64,000 nucleotides of DNA from Topomyia yanbarensis (GCF_030247195.1 NC_080671.1:206272397-206336396); one strand, 5' to 3'. Positions 1 to 12,159 are shown, counted from the stretch's first letter. Notes: a model not told the origin generated them from the sequence alone. Made by a program: numbers and translations.

Positions 1-568
1 TTTACAGATATTGCTATAACATCAAAGATTTATTTTATCATTTTTAATCACAGCTTCTATGTCACAATACAGATTTTTATAAATATTCCGATATTTCATA
101 GCAGTGTTGAATATTCCACAGCGATTTTCGATTTTTTTCTATTCTGGGCATCGCAACTGGGAATCACAGCAGGTAAACCGATTTTTCACTGAAACAAATA
201 TTTCAATGTGGCATCCCTGCTGGTGGCCATGTTTGTATGTATTCATTTATGTTCATTTGACTGTGGTGCATGGTTCACTGGTGACAGGCTTGTTTTCAAT
301 TGATACCAAGCAGATGAATGAATGCAATCTACATGAAACTGTTTCTCAATCGACAATGAACTCCAAGCAGTTCAGTTGAAGACGAAGGCAAAAGTCAAAT
401 GACTTTTCTGGGGCACATTGATTGTGAAGAAATCGGTTTCTCATTTTCATTATTAATTTTCATTTGAAATTGATTTTTTACCGCACTGACGTCACGTTCA
501 AAAATGTTCGAACGTTCGACTGTTTAATTTACCTATGATTATGACCCGTGTCTGGCCATGCCATCAAA
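1..568. other. no gene recognised
   Basis: AT-rich DNA. The longest open frame (91 codons at 104-379) has no recognisable domain and no splice or family support. Nothing repeated elsewhere in the window was seen here. Confidence 0.5.
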
Positions 569-860
569 CACTGAGCCAAAAAATCACGTACGTTTCATGT
601 GAAAAAACACCTAAATTTTAAAAACGATTATGTACATCAGATTCATATGCATCAAATAAAACTTATACAATCACCGATGAATTTCAAATACAAAATGAAT
701 AACTTTCAAGCGTGCCCCACATACATTTTATGTGTCCATCACATACTTCTAGCGTTATGTGTAAAACACATTATTATTACGGGTACATACAAAAATCAGA
801 CACATTCAACATGGCGTCAAAAAACAGCACGGCGGTGAATACATTGCTCCCGGACTTTTG
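569..860 (+). mobile_element. left end of a CACTG-type DNA transposon
   Basis: Starts CACTGAGCCAAAAAATCACG at 569, matching the left terminus of the large element at 26352 (CACTGAGCCAAGAAATCTCG). Subterminal CACATA/TATGTG motifs in both orientations follow at 718, 729, 740 and 756, as expected of EnSpm/CACTA-like elements. An ATGGCG at 811 lies at a similar distance from the terminus as the first ATGGCG of gene A in the large element (about 240 nt), but its frame closes after 16 codons. No matching right end was found, so this is probably a truncated or rearranged relative. Confidence 0.55.
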
Positions 861-1455
861 ATTTTTCTAATTAAATGTGAAGACGTTAGAAATACATATA
901 TATCCGCTATTTCTGCTCCAGGTTGAAGATTCCAAGATGGCATGGAGTGCATTACAAATCAATTATCAACACGGAACAGCAAGTCCAGCCGGAAAATGTG
1001 CCAAAGTTCTGGCTGGCTCTAGTTAGTACCTGGCTCCAGTGATTGTTTTGTCACTGGAATCGGTTATTAACTAGAGCCAGTCAGAATACCGGCTCAATTT
1101 CCAGCTGAGCTTTACTAGGATTATCCGCGCATTTATTAAACCAAGCTACATTACCTACCAAAGCATTTGAATACTATTATACAAGCAACTAACAATCACA
1201 TGAATATCAGATAAACCCACTTCACGTAACACGATTGCTATTATACATTCAGTTAATAATCATCTGAATATCATATAAAAGGTATATAAGTTTCAAATAG
1301 AAAATATGTGGCATTCCGGTGGCAAGTAACTGAACCTCACGTAAGATACATCTGTAATCAATACTGGTTTTTATAGGGCGGAAGAGAGAACAGATTATGT
1401 GTGAAAATAATAACATTCATGTGAAAAGTATTATGGAAAATATTTACATGTTTTT
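861..1455. other. no gene; small inverted repeat
   Basis: Probably still interior to the CACTG-type element. It holds an imperfect hairpin: CTGGCTCTAGTTA at 1013-1025 pairs with TAACTAGAGCCAG at 1068-1080, with a second short paired segment (TCCAGTGA/TCACTGGA) inside. No coding signal seen. Confidence 0.4.
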
Positions 1456-1498
1456 GCATATGAAATGTAAGTGATATTTTGGTTGAGTGAACGCCGAA

Positions 1499-1541
1499 GT
1501 CTGTGCTTAGAACGAGCCTTTGGCTCGTTCTAAGCACAGAC
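1499..1541. repeat. perfect 20-bp hairpin, 3-nt loop
   Basis: GTCTGTGCTTAGAACGAGCC, loop TTT, then the exact reverse complement. The duplicate lies at 3878-3920. Probably the centre of a decayed fold-back element; function unknown. Confidence 0.8.
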
Positions 1542-2737
1542 AAACATACATAACAATTCGAAGATTGATATGGGAAATACATCGATGATATTCAAAAGAG
1601 CACATCTGAACATTACATTACACAATTATCGCTTCAGCTCAACGCATCGTAAAAAGCGATGCTCGTGCATTTGACAGGCGAAGTTCTAATACTATTTCAA
1701 ATTGTTCACCATATGGTACAGTACGCTATATCGAATTATAAAAAACTCTTATCGCTGATGCTAGAAATTTCGCACTACCCCGCAGGACCGTTGTTTGAAA
1801 TCAAGATTCTGTATTCTTTCTTTTGCCATACTCATAAATTGGAATCAAATTCCACAAATGCCACAAATTCGTGTGTACCAATTCGCCCCAAGGTACGCAC
1901 TTAATGTTTGTTTCTTGAAGTAGATGTAGTTTTAGTTAGTATTTCAGCTCCAGGGATAAAACCGTTTCTAATTAGAATTGGTTGTGTTTTTGGCGCCGGA
2001 ATACTACAGAGTTGGCACCGAAATACTACAGAGCTCAGCCGGAATGTTGGCTAGTTCTAAGTTCAAGTTAATATCATTATTGAAGCCACGCAAAAAATGC
2101 AACCACTTCATTACTTTTGTTCTACTGTATACTGTTCTGCTCAAGTTGTACAGTAATATTTTCATTTCGAATGGGTACAGTCCAGCGCACCAAGTCTTCT
2201 TGAATAAGCCCACTATTCTGCGATTCAAAATTGCCTTTGAGCACTCTTAAAACCCAGATATGTTTACCCGACTATGCTATCTACAATATGACCACAGCTG
2301 ATGAACATTTGGGCTACAAAATTTATGTAAAAAACCGATTTAATCCACCTAGCAGTGAGATGAGACATTTATTACACATTTCACTATTGGATTACTTTGC
2401 AGAACTCACGAGAAATAGGCACCCAACTAGAGGTGGGATGAAAACTAAATAAATTGTGGATAAACTGAATAAATTATAGAAATCAACAAAACGACCGAAA
2501 TAAAAAAGTAGAGCAAAAAATGAAACAATAGGTTTTTAAATTCATAAAATGAGTAGAAAAATTAATGGAAATCAAAATTATAATATACACGAATCAAATT
2601 AGATTAGGTTATTACATAAAAATTAAGATTATATTTAGAAATAGTTATAAGATTAATAGAATAAATTGACTCATACTAACAAATTGAATGAAATAAATCG
2701 AATGACTGAACATGAAATGCATAAAATTAAAGATATG

Positions 2738-2965
2738 AATAAAATGAATCAAATGAATCAAGTGAATCAAATGAATCAAATAAATCAAATAAATCAAATG
2801 AATCGAATGAATCAAATGAATCAAATGAATCAAACGAATCAAACGAATCAAATGAATCAAATGAATCAGATGAATCAAATGAATCAAATGAATCAAATGA
2901 ATCAAATGAATCACATGAACCACATGAATCACATGAACCACATGAATCAAATTAATTAAATGAAT
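2738..2965. repeat. 9-bp satellite (AATGAATCA)n, copy 1
   Basis: Degenerate tandem array of AATGAATCA-type units. Because the unit is 9 nt and lacks stops, it is open on both strands, producing artefactual Met-Asn-Gln repeats on plus and Ile-His-Leu repeats on minus. Not a gene. Confidence 0.9.
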
Positions 2966-3834
2966 CAAATGAATTAAATGAATCAAATTGATTTAATTCA
3001 TCCAGTGAATACAATGAATCAAATTAATGAAATGGATCAAATGAATAAAAAGAATGGATGAACAAAATGAATAAAGTAAAAAATAAATGAAATGCATAAA
3101 TAAAACAAACGAATCAAATAAACAAAATGAGCAGAATTAAATGCATTGATTAAAATGAAAAATTGAACAATGGTAAAAGGTTATAAATTAATAAAAAGAA
3201 AAAAATTAACCAAATAAATTATTTGGATGAAATGACTAAAACTGGAAAAGTAGTCAGATTATTAAAATGAAGAAACTGAACAAAATTAATAAACTGGAAA
3301 ATATGAATAAAATGCATACAATGAAAACAATGAATGATATGAGTAAAATGGACAAAAAGAATTAACTGATCAGAGTGAATCCAAAGAATGAAACGAATAA
3401 AATAAGTAAAATGAACGCAGATGAACAAAACGAATAAAAAGATGCGGAATGAAATAATTAATTAAAATGAAATGGTCATATATTTGAAGCCAAAAACATT
3501 TTTGAATAAAGAAAATGAATAAACCGGATTGTACGAATTTAAGAACCATTGTATCAGAAAGTTTTGAAATGTTTTTGAAAATCCCATCTTCTGAGAAAAG
3601 GCTAATAAATATGCAATGGACTTTCTTTTTTGATTTTATTCTTTTTGTTTTCATGCTTCTTTACTTGACGAATTCGAAGTTTACTTTTTGGTCACATATT
3701 CCCGAAAAAAAAATTTATGTACAGAATAGAATTTACTGGTCCAGTATTTTAACGCGCAATTGAATATAGTAAAATTAGACAAGGTCACATGTGCTTTCAA
3801 GCCCCTTAAACATAGAACGATGTTTAAGGGGCTT

Positions 3835-6191
3835 GCATATGAAATGTAAGTGATATTTTGGTTGAGTGAACGCCGAAGTCTGTGCTTAGAACGAGCCTTT
3901 GGCTCGTTCTAAGCACAGACAAACATACATAACAATTCGAAGATTGATATGGGAAATACATCGATGATATTCAAAAGAGCACATCTGAACATTACATTAC
4001 ACAATTATCGCTTCAGCTCAACGCATCGTAAAAAGCGATGCTCGTGCATTTGACAGGCGAAGTTCTAATACTATTTCAAATTGTTCACCATATGGTACAG
4101 TACGCTATATCGAATTATAAAAAACTCTTATCGCTGATGCTAGAAATTTCGCACTACCCCGCAGGACCGTTGTTTGAAATCAAGATTCTGTATTCTTTCT
4201 TTTGCCATACTCATAAATTGGAATCAAATTCCACAAATGCCACAAATTCGTGTGTACCAATTCGCCCCAAGGTACGCACTTAATGTTTGTTTCTTGAAGT
4301 AGATGTAGTTTTAGTTAGTATTTCAGCTCCAGGGCTAAAACCGTTTCTAATTAGAATTGGTTGTGTTTTTGGCGCCGGAATACTACAGAGTTGGCACCGA
4401 AATACTACAGAGCTCAGCCGGAATGTTGGCTAGTTCTAAGTTCAAGTTAATATCATTATTGAAGCCACGCAAAAAATGCAACCACTTCATTACTTTTGTT
4501 CTACTGTATACTGTTCTGCTCAAGTTGTACAGTAATATTTTCATTTCGAATGGGTACAGTCCAGCGCACCAAGTCTTCTTGAATAAGCCCACTATTCTGC
4601 GATTCAAAATTGCCTTTGAGCACTCTTAAAACCCAGATATGTTTACCCGACTATGCTATCTACAATATGACCACAGCTGATGAACATTTGGGCTACAAAA
4701 TTTATGTAAAAAACCGATTTAATCCACCTAGCAGTGAGATGAGACATTTCTTACACATTTCACTATTGGATTACTTTGCAGAACTCACGAGAAACAGGCA
4801 CCCAACTAGAGGTGGGATGAAAACTAAATAAATTGTAGATAAACTGAATAAATTATAGAAATCAACAAAACGACCGAAATAAAAAAGTAGAGCAAAAAAT
4901 GAAACAATAGGTTTTTAAATTCATAAAATGAGTAGAAAAATTAATGGAAATCAAAATTATAATATACACGAATCAAATTAGATTAGGTTATTACATAAAA
5001 ATTAAGATTATATTTAGAAATAGTTATAAGATTAATAGAATAAATTGACTCATACTAACAAATTGAATGAAATAAATCGAATGACTGAACATGAAATGCA
5101 TAAAATTAAAGATATGAATAAAATGAATCAAATGAATCAAGTGAATCAAATGAATCAAATAAATCAAATAAATCAAATAAATCAAATGAATCAAATGAAT
5201 CAAATGAATCAAATGAATCAAACGAATCAAACGAATCAAATGAATCAAATGAATCAGATGAATCAAATGAATCAAATGAATCAAATGAATCAAATGAATC
5301 ACATGACCCACATGAATCAAATTAATTAAATGAATCAAATGAATTAAATGAATCAAATTGATTTAATTCATCCAGTGAATACAATGAATCAAATTAATGA
5401 AATGGATCAAATGAATAAAAAGAATGGATGAACAAAATGAATAAAGTAAAAAATAAATGAAATGCATAAATAAAACAAACGAATCAAATAAACAAAATGA
5501 GCAGAATTAAATGCATTGATTAAAATGAAAAATTGAACAATGGTAAAAGGTTATAAATTAATAAAAAGAAAAAAATTAACCAAATAAATTATTTGGATGA
5601 AAAGACTAAAACTGGAAAAGTAGTCAGATTATTAAAATGAAGAAACTGAACAAAATTAATAAACTGGAAAATATGAATAAAATGCATACAATGAAAACAA
5701 TGAATGATATGAGTAAAATGGACAAAAAGAATTAACTGATCAGAGTGAATCCAAAGAATGAAACGAATAAAATAAGTAAAATGAACGCAGATGAACAAAA
5801 CGAATAAAAAGATGCGGAATGAAACAATTAATTAAAATGAAATGGTCATATATTTGAAGCCAAAAACATTTTTGAATAAAGAAAATGAATAAACCGGATT
5901 GTACGAATTTAAGAACCATTGTATCAGAAAGTTTTGAAATGTTTTTGAAAATCCCATCTTCTGAGAAAAGGCTAATAAATATGCAATGGACTTTCTTTTT
6001 TGATTTTATTCTTTTTGTTTTCATGCTTCTTTACTTGACGAATTCGAAGTTTACTTTTTGGTCACATATTCCCGAAAAAAAAAATTTATGTACAGAATAG
6101 AATTTACTGGTCCAGTATTTTAACGCGCAATTGAATATAGTAAAATGAGACAAGGTCACATGTGCTTTCAAGCCCCTTAAACATAGAACGA
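3835..6191. repeat. 2379-bp tandem duplication, copy 2
   Basis: Near-identical to 1456-3820. The offset falls from 2379 to 2370 within the 9-bp satellite because this copy has one fewer 9-bp unit, and rises by one at an A-run near 6080. It ends at the shared string ending ACATAGAACGA (6181-6191). High identity implies a recent event, or an uncollapsed haplotype in the assembly. Confidence 0.9.
5117..5335. repeat. 9-bp satellite (AATGAATCA)n, copy 2
   Basis: Same array in the second copy of the tandem duplication, one 9-bp unit shorter and with a few unit variants, showing slippage since duplication. Confidence 0.9.
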
Positions 6192-6515
6192 CAGGGAGAA
6201 TGCGATTCGTGAATGAGACAGGTAGATATTTCAAAGTTTTTATTTACATTGAAGTAAATAGTGTGAAATGTCTAGGTTATGTCGATAGTATAAAAGCCGT
6301 GCATTCAGTTGATTGCAATGCAGTCTATTTCCATTCATCCTTATAGCTTTCATATTGTTTCGTTCGGAATTCTCGTGCAGGAAATATGGATAAATAAGTC
6401 TTACACAGACCAATACTGTGAAAAAGAAATGGTTCAAACTACTCAGTATATCCAAATACTTTGGGAGACTTCTTTTCCTGGATCTAATTTGTGGATATTT
6501 TTGGTCTTTGATCCG
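6192..6515. other. no gene recognised
   Basis: Sequence between the tandem duplication and the reverse-transcriptase fragment. Nothing recognised. Confidence 0.4.
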
Positions 6516-7040
6516 TTATTTTTCGTGAATATTCGTACCAATACAACGAATGTGCAGCTGATACAACTCATGGTTCATTCGCCTGCGCAACGTTCCGTTT
6601 TCCATCTGCACGCCACCATAGATGGTACGCAACACCTTTCGTTCGAAAACTCCAAGGGCGCGTTGGTCCTCCACGAGCATAGTCCAGGTCTCGTGGCCGT
6701 AGAGGACCACCGACCTAATCAGCGTCTTGAAGATCGTGTGGCGGCGAATTTTGTTCGACCGGAGCGTCCTCTGGAGTCCAAAGTAGGCCCGATTTCCCGC
6801 TAAGATCCGTCTCTGAATTTCTCTGCTGTTATCATTGTCGTTGGTTACCAGTGAGCCCAAATACATGAATTCGTCGACCATCTCGATTTCGTCACCGTCA
6901 ATCCGAACTCGGGTGGGAGGTTCACATTGTCGTCTCTAGAACCTCTTCCTCTCATGTATTTTGTCGTCGAAACGTTGATGGCAATTCCAATCCTGCTGGC
7001 TTCAGTTTTCAGTCTTTGAGCATATATTTCATTCAAAATT
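6516..7040 (-). pseudogene. non-LTR retrotransposon reverse transcriptase, C-terminal fragment
   Basis: On the minus strand a 121-codon frame (6881-6516) reads FMYLGSLVTNDND, then LIRSVVLYGHETWTM and FERKVLRTIYGGV, the well-known region after the catalytic domain of insect non-LTR reverse transcriptases. Upstream, in another frame, lies a stretch containing YAQRLKTEASRIG and INVSTTKYM, which normally precedes it directly, so a frameshift sits near 6905. The YADD catalytic block, endonuclease and 3' UTR are absent. It is a dead remnant; the exact clade cannot be fixed from this piece. Confidence 0.85.
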
Positions 7041-7070
7041 GAATAGAGATACGAATAGTTTAAATATCGC

Positions 7071-7574
7071 ACGTGGAATGGGCGAAACAGTTCACTTCGA
7101 AGAACCATTCCCGACTGAACAGTTCTGTAAAAAGAACTAGTTCAGATGAACCGTTCTTCCGTTCAGCTGATATTTTACTTGTATCTAGCGAATGTCTCTC
7201 AAAACATTCGATTCTTGGAGACTATTATACCCCCTATTTTACCCCTGTATGCTTAACAAGTTCAAGGGTAGCGATTTCTTCATGATGTATAACTAGAGAA
7301 ATAGAGAATGTGATGAGTCGTTCTTCGCCAGTTCCATTCTGGGAGAGCACAGAGAGCGGTTTGTGGGACGGCAAGTCGGTTCATTTTCATTCGTTCGCTT
7401 AAAAATCGGTCCGAGAAATTCGCCAAACGGCTTTGGGTCAGGTTCAGTTCATTCGCTTTGAAGAGAATTGAGAACTACCGTTCTTTTAAAAAGAACTTCC
7501 GTTCGCTCATTCACTTCGAAGAACCAGTTCACTTGAACCGTTCGCGAACGAATGCCCCATCTCTACGTGGAATG
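7071..7574. mobile_element. DNA element with 10-bp target duplication
   Basis: The string ACGTGGAATG occurs at 7071-7080 and 7565-7574, bounding 484 bp rich in imperfect copies of GTTCACTTCGAAGAACC and its complement. The direct repeats look like a target-site duplication. No transposase is encoded. A 9-10 bp duplication is typical of Mutator-like elements, but the termini are not distinctive enough to assign it. Confidence 0.7.
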
Positions 7575-7839
7575 TCTCTTTTGAAAATTTCCATCATCAA
7601 ACTTTCATATTACCCAGTTAAGCCAAATATTTTTCTGATATAGCCATGAATTTCCTTAATATAGTGTAGATACAGGCTTTGAATACAATTGAATTAAAGT
7701 TGAGTTGATGTAGCAGCAGACAAAAAATAGTTTTGTTTTCTCAAACCTTCGCAATTACAATTAATAAATATTTCAGATTGGCAGAAGATCTTATCACACA
7801 ACTTAGAAATGGATACAGAAATAGCTAGATAGATGCGAT

Positions 7840-7842
<3 letters not shown>
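7575..7842. other. no gene recognised
   Basis: AT-rich single-copy-looking DNA; nothing supported. Confidence 0.4.

Positions 7843-7887
<45 letters not shown>
7843..7887. repeat. (AG)n microsatellite
   Basis: About 22 uninterrupted AG dinucleotides. Confidence 0.95.
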
Positions 7888-7892
<5 letters not shown>

Positions 7893-8490
7893 GGTGCGTG
7901 TGAGGAATGGCAAATGATGGTTAATGCAGTGACATTATTTTTATATGTATATTATTATGATATATAGATTTCTTACATTCTTGTCATAAATAATGTAAGT
8001 AGTAATTTTTGCGCCACAACCAGTATAACCTAAATCTTGCAAAAGAGCTAAATTTTCGCTAGATTTTTGGGCTTCAAATATACAGTTGCTTTCGGTGACG
8101 CCACAAGTATAATTATATGAGAAATCTTTTATCTCACTACTAGGTGAATTACTTGTTCATCTGTGTATTGATATACCATCCAACATTTACCTCATGATAG
8201 ATCGCAATGCCTAATCCAAGAAATAAATACTAAAAATCACTGTTTCTTTATCAACACATTATTTTGTCTTTGAAGTGGTCTTATATATTGATTTTTGAGA
8301 AATAGTTCATTTATTATAAAGGTAATTCACAAAATGTTCTCAACATCGAATTCCTTGAATCACGTAGATGTGTTTTCATACCCCGATATTCAAAATCGGT
8401 TTAGTTTTGCCCCTAAAACACCAGTAAAGCAATACTCTGTATGAAACAATCTCATTTTTAGTTAGTGGAAATTGGTAAGCGAGGACTAAA
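7888..8490. other. no gene recognised
   Basis: AT-rich DNA without supported coding or repeat structure. Confidence 0.4.
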
Positions 8491-8960
8491 AATACAAAAT
8501 GTTTAATATCTCCGCCGCTCGTGCACGGATTTTGACAACCTATAGCTTGTTAGAAAGGGATTTTTACAAGATTTATGTGCAGTTTGTGGGACAATATTGT
8601 ATTGTTCGAAAGTTATTTGCAAAAAACCTGCTGTTTTTTGACAAAATTGCCCATATCTCAGAAAGTAAACAACATATCGAAAATCAAAAATAATAGTGTC
8701 AAATGGCAACGTTAGGCCTTTCATTTGAAACTAGTTTCATTAAGATCGGTTCAGCCATTGCTGAGATAATTACATGACATTTTGTACATACATACATACA
8801 CACATACATACACACACACATACAGACATTGTCTCAATTTGTCGAGCTGAGTCGATTGGTATATGAGACTCGGCCCTCCGGGCCTCGGAAAAAGTTTTCA
8901 AAGTTTGAGCGAATCCTATACATTTCTTTTGTAAGAAATGTAAAACAGTGTAAAGTCTAT
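8491..8960 (+). mobile_element. dispersed repeat fragment, probably retroelement-derived
   Basis: Contains (CATA)n/(CA)n microsatellite at 8783-8825 followed by GTCGAGCTGAGTCGATTGG (about 8838-8856) and CTCGGCCCTCCGGGCCTCGG (about 8870-8889). From memory this phrase recurs in many insect genome repeats. No open reading frame of note. The family name is uncertain. Confidence 0.45.
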
Positions 8961-9020
8961 TATCTGAGGTATGGCAGTATTCTCACATACATTAACGCAC
9001 AATTTCTCTCCCATCCGAAT

Positions 9021-9070
9021 ATTATACGGAAGTCCTTCGGACTGTAGCGTCCGAAGGACTTCCGTATAAT
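9021..9070. repeat. perfect 22-bp hairpin
   Basis: ATTATACGGAAGTCCTTCGG.. (9021-9042) pairs perfectly with 9049-9070 around a 6-nt loop. Probably a minimal fold-back element or a junction scar. Confidence 0.85.
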
Positions 9071-9278
9071 TTGGTAAGACCCAGCTTTCTCTGGCTTTTC
9101 AATATAGTATTAGCTCCTCTTCGAAAGCTTCGAAATACATAAAAAACGAAAGCGTCTTCGAAACTGATCGTTCGTATAAACTGGTTCCGCAAAATAATCG
9201 TTGAATGGCCGTAAAGGTTCTTCCTCCGCAAGTCTGTTTGTAATATCTAGGATGAGATACTCTTCATTGCACTCCTGA

Positions 9279-9359
9279 CTTCCGGGCAAATATTAGTTCA
9301 TAGAACTTGCGAGCAAATATTAGTTCATAGAACTTCCGGGCAAACATTAGTTCATAGAG
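9279..9359. repeat. 27-bp tandem repeat, three units
   Basis: Three adjacent 27-bp units beginning CTTCCGGGCAAATATTAGTT, differing at a few positions. Confidence 0.9.
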
Positions 9360-9937
9360 TTCGTCGTCCGTCCCGAACCCATAAAATTTCTCAGAATTGT
9401 TATCACATAGAAAATTTTAGCATATTTTTGAACAAAAAAAAATTGAAAAAAAAAATTATTTACCGACGACCGGTGCGAAAACGGGTGTAATGAAGTAAAT
9501 ATAATTTTCATTGCAGTGCCATATGATTTTCATAGCTGCACAAATGTGAAAAAGTAAGGGTAATTTATTAAAAAACAAAATGGCGATCGTCGTGCTGTGC
9601 AAGCCCTATAGTGCAAGCCTATACATTATGGGCGGATTTGTTAGATAATGAATATTAATTTTAGAAGTAAAATCCAAGATAATTCCAATACACCAAAGGG
9701 GACACCTTTCTTTTTATACAGCGAACGAATGATGGTTGTCAACATTTCAGGTATTTATATTCTCATTTTGTTTCAGAGTATCTTCCTGCCGTGGGGAAGA
9801 AAAAAATTGAAAATAGTCTAGTCTAATACATTGTTAACAAAAATATTCAGTTGAACAAATTTTTTTCGGTTTATTGACAAAAAGCTCAAGGTGAAAATTT
9901 ATAACCGATATCCTTTTTTCCACCACACTTAGGGGGT
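9360..9937. other. no gene recognised
   Basis: AT-rich DNA up to the myosin-like pseudogene; nothing supported. Confidence 0.4.
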
Positions 9938-11376
9938 GCTTAGTTCACAGAAGGACGTGCAGGACTTTATGAATACGAAGAAGATGCAGCTCAATATTTG
10001 TCTGCACACGCGAATCATCGACAGTATCATCAGGATTCAGCGCTGGTTCCGGTCGATACTGCAGCGGAAAAAATACTGACAGTACCGTATTCAATCGTAC
10101 TGACGGGTGTACCTGAAGGCAGTTCCTGACGAAGCTGCGAATGGAAATCGCCATCATCAAAAAGAGCACTCGGCGGGGCTTCACGGTGGGAAGGTGGAAC
10201 AATAAACCGAAGAGTGGTGTACAGGAGCGTGTCCGGGGAAATCAAGCACGGGAGCAAGGTAAGAAGCTAGGTCTGTTAAGTGTAGTTCATTTAAGTTCAT
10301 GATCTACTTTCTAGTTTCGTATACGTTTGCAATTACATTTGATAGTCCATTCTTCAACAATTAAAATTCTCCTTCCTCAGAATCTGCAACGTTCCAAACT
10401 AAGGTCAAGGCAGAGTCTCGTCACATCCGAACGCCTACTGGAGAGCTCGTTCGACGCACCAGAGATTATCCAGCTCAGGTGGTCAGTGTCAGTAAAAAGC
10501 GACCAGCGGTTATGGTCGGAATGAGCTTCGAGTCGGCAGTTGAGATAGTAAACACAAATCAGACGTGAGTTGTTGCCTAAAAAGAATATCAGCGGTGGTA
10601 GCGTGGATAGTGGTTTGCTAGATGGATACGGTAGCAGTCAGCATCATATGAAAATGCCACTTCATCGGCAGGACGATGTGTTGGGCCAACCTATACGGAA
10701 GTACGAAATCGAACGTGCGAGCAAGAGCACTTTTGTCGATGACGAATTGGCTAATTGCCGCTTAAGGTTGCTGGAAGTATCAGTAAGAAGCTACCTGTAC
10801 GACGGGTAGACTTCAGTCCATCGGAAAGCCGTCATGTTCGTTATGATAGATTTGGAAGTGGCAGCACATGTATCAATAGTGGAATGATTCGAAATCTAAA
10901 CCACAATAATAATAGTCTGTCTGCTTCAATAGCCACTTCCGGAATTGCCAATAGCGGCATCGGAAGCAGTGGAAGTAGTTCGCATGTCCCCACTATTGCT
11001 TCCGATCAATCACAGAAACGGAATCTCAACACGATAAGCCAAAGGCAAAAACAATTCAGTACCACACTCAGTCGCCGGGAGCAGCTTTATCGCAATGAAG
11101 GCGGCGAAATCAACTCCAATTGCCGCCTCGTGTACAGCATACGACCAGAACGTCCAATACACTTCCACCCCAACGACAGCATGTCATCAACAGCAGCAGC
11201 GGCAACCACACATCTACAGCAATATCGACAACATCAACATTAGCGGTAGAACAGTTTGTACAATTACGTTACTCAGTAGCAGCTACAGCTACAACAATCG
11301 CAGCAATATATTCCACCCAGTGGCGTTGCAGGATCCCAGAGCAATCAATCGCTCTCGCAGCGGGCGTTTTAGGGTG
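9938..11376 (+). pseudogene. unprocessed pseudogene of an IQ-motif, myosin-like protein
   Basis: From an acceptor near 9938 the plus strand reads ..RIIDSIIRIQRWFRSILQ RKKY, a textbook IQ (calmodulin/light-chain) motif as in unconventional myosin necks. A second IQ-like block (IQSY-stop-RVYLK) follows, but TGA codons near 10076 and 10108 interrupt the frame. After a shift, a basic segment runs into a clean 122-nt intron (10259-10380, GT..AG with a pyrimidine tract), and the next exon stays open for about 60 codons. A frameshift near 10565 and another near 10765 link it to a long polar, Ser/Asn- and Gln-rich tail (10755-11376). Intron retention means a DNA-level duplicate, not a retrocopy. The myosin class cannot be assigned without the motor domain. 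Confidence 0.6.
10259..10380 (+). other. intron retained in the myosin-like pseudogene
   Basis: Donor CAAG/GTAAGA and acceptor CTCCTTCCTCAG flank 122 nt. Splicing is phase 1 and joins two open frames. Confidence 0.6.
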
Positions 11377-11959
11377 AAAAAAAATAAATTTTGCGATTTT
11401 TTTTGGAAACTTGGGTGAAGCGAATTGATCTCAACTTTTGTATTTTATAATGTATCATTTCAATAACATTCTGTAATTTTCTGTGTGCTTGGCGGTGGAC
11501 TCCAGACTACAATTTTTATGCTTAGAGATTTGTAGCTTGGAGAGCTTGGATTCTCTGGTGGTTTCTACAATCTAGTAGCAACACGACGCGAGCTTCAGGT
11601 GATGGATAGAAGCGAAGGGATACTCTGACGACTGGCAGATTGAAATATTTTTGCTGTCAATTCAACTATATCCAGAAAGATGCAGTATCCTATAGTTTTT
11701 GGTTCGGAAGTGAGCTATCCAAAATATTGGGACTATAAAAATTCATATGTTCAAAATCTGCCTAGTAATCCTGAAGAACCATCATCCACGCGAACCAAAC
11801 CGTCAAATAAAGTGGCTATGTTCCAAAATATAAACAACTTCAAATACATCCCTCCCTTTCTTTTCTTCTACTTCATTAGGCTGTTTTTGTTTTACTTCTA
11901 TTATTTTGTTTTTCCACTACTCATGTAGCATAGCATAGCAGAAACGACCGCACTCCTCA
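11377..11959. other. no gene recognised
   Basis: Contains the motif GTAGCATAGCATAGCA..CGACCGCACTC (11926-11956) shared with 15905-15938 and, inverted, with 41404-41445; otherwise nothing recognised. Confidence 0.4.
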
Positions 11960-12150
11960 TGGATTTAGCATCAAAAGGCTGAAAATCAAAAGGCCGAAAA
12001 AAATGAAACGAAATTTCAAAAGGCGAAAATTAAAAAGGCCTGATGCTAAAAAGGTCGAAAAATCAAATGGCCGAAAACTTAAAAGGCGAAAACTCAAAAA
12101 GCCGAAAATTCAAAAACCCGAAAACTCAAAAGGCCGAATCTCTTAAGGCA
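11960..12150. repeat. degenerate (CAAAAGGCCGAAAA)n tandem repeat
   Basis: About a dozen loose units of a 12-16 bp motif. A related array in the opposite orientation (..TTTTGCCTTTTGAAA..) lies at about 15740-15855. Confidence 0.75.
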
Positions 12151-12159
12151 AACTTGTTT

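Larger units (their letters stand above)
1456..3834. repeat. 2379-bp tandem duplication, copy 1
   Basis: The block from 1456 recurs at 3835 with an offset of 2379 bp and only about ten substitutions plus small length changes. Open frames inside (81, 90 and 73 codons) recur identically but show no family features, so they are not called as genes. The copy ends with the motif AAGCCCCTTAAACA (3799-3812) followed by its own reverse complement TGTTTAAGGGGCTT (3821-3834), which exists only at the junction and looks like templated filler DNA. Confidence 0.9.

Noticed and set aside
2645..2986. 113-codon Ile-His-Leu repeat frame (minus) and 97-codon Met-Asn-Gln frame (plus)
   Set aside because: Both are readings of the same 9-bp satellite; no start context, domain or conservation independent of the repeat.
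6309..6803. 164-codon plus-strand frame
   Set aside because: Its second half lies opposite the reverse-transcriptase fragment and is its antisense shadow.
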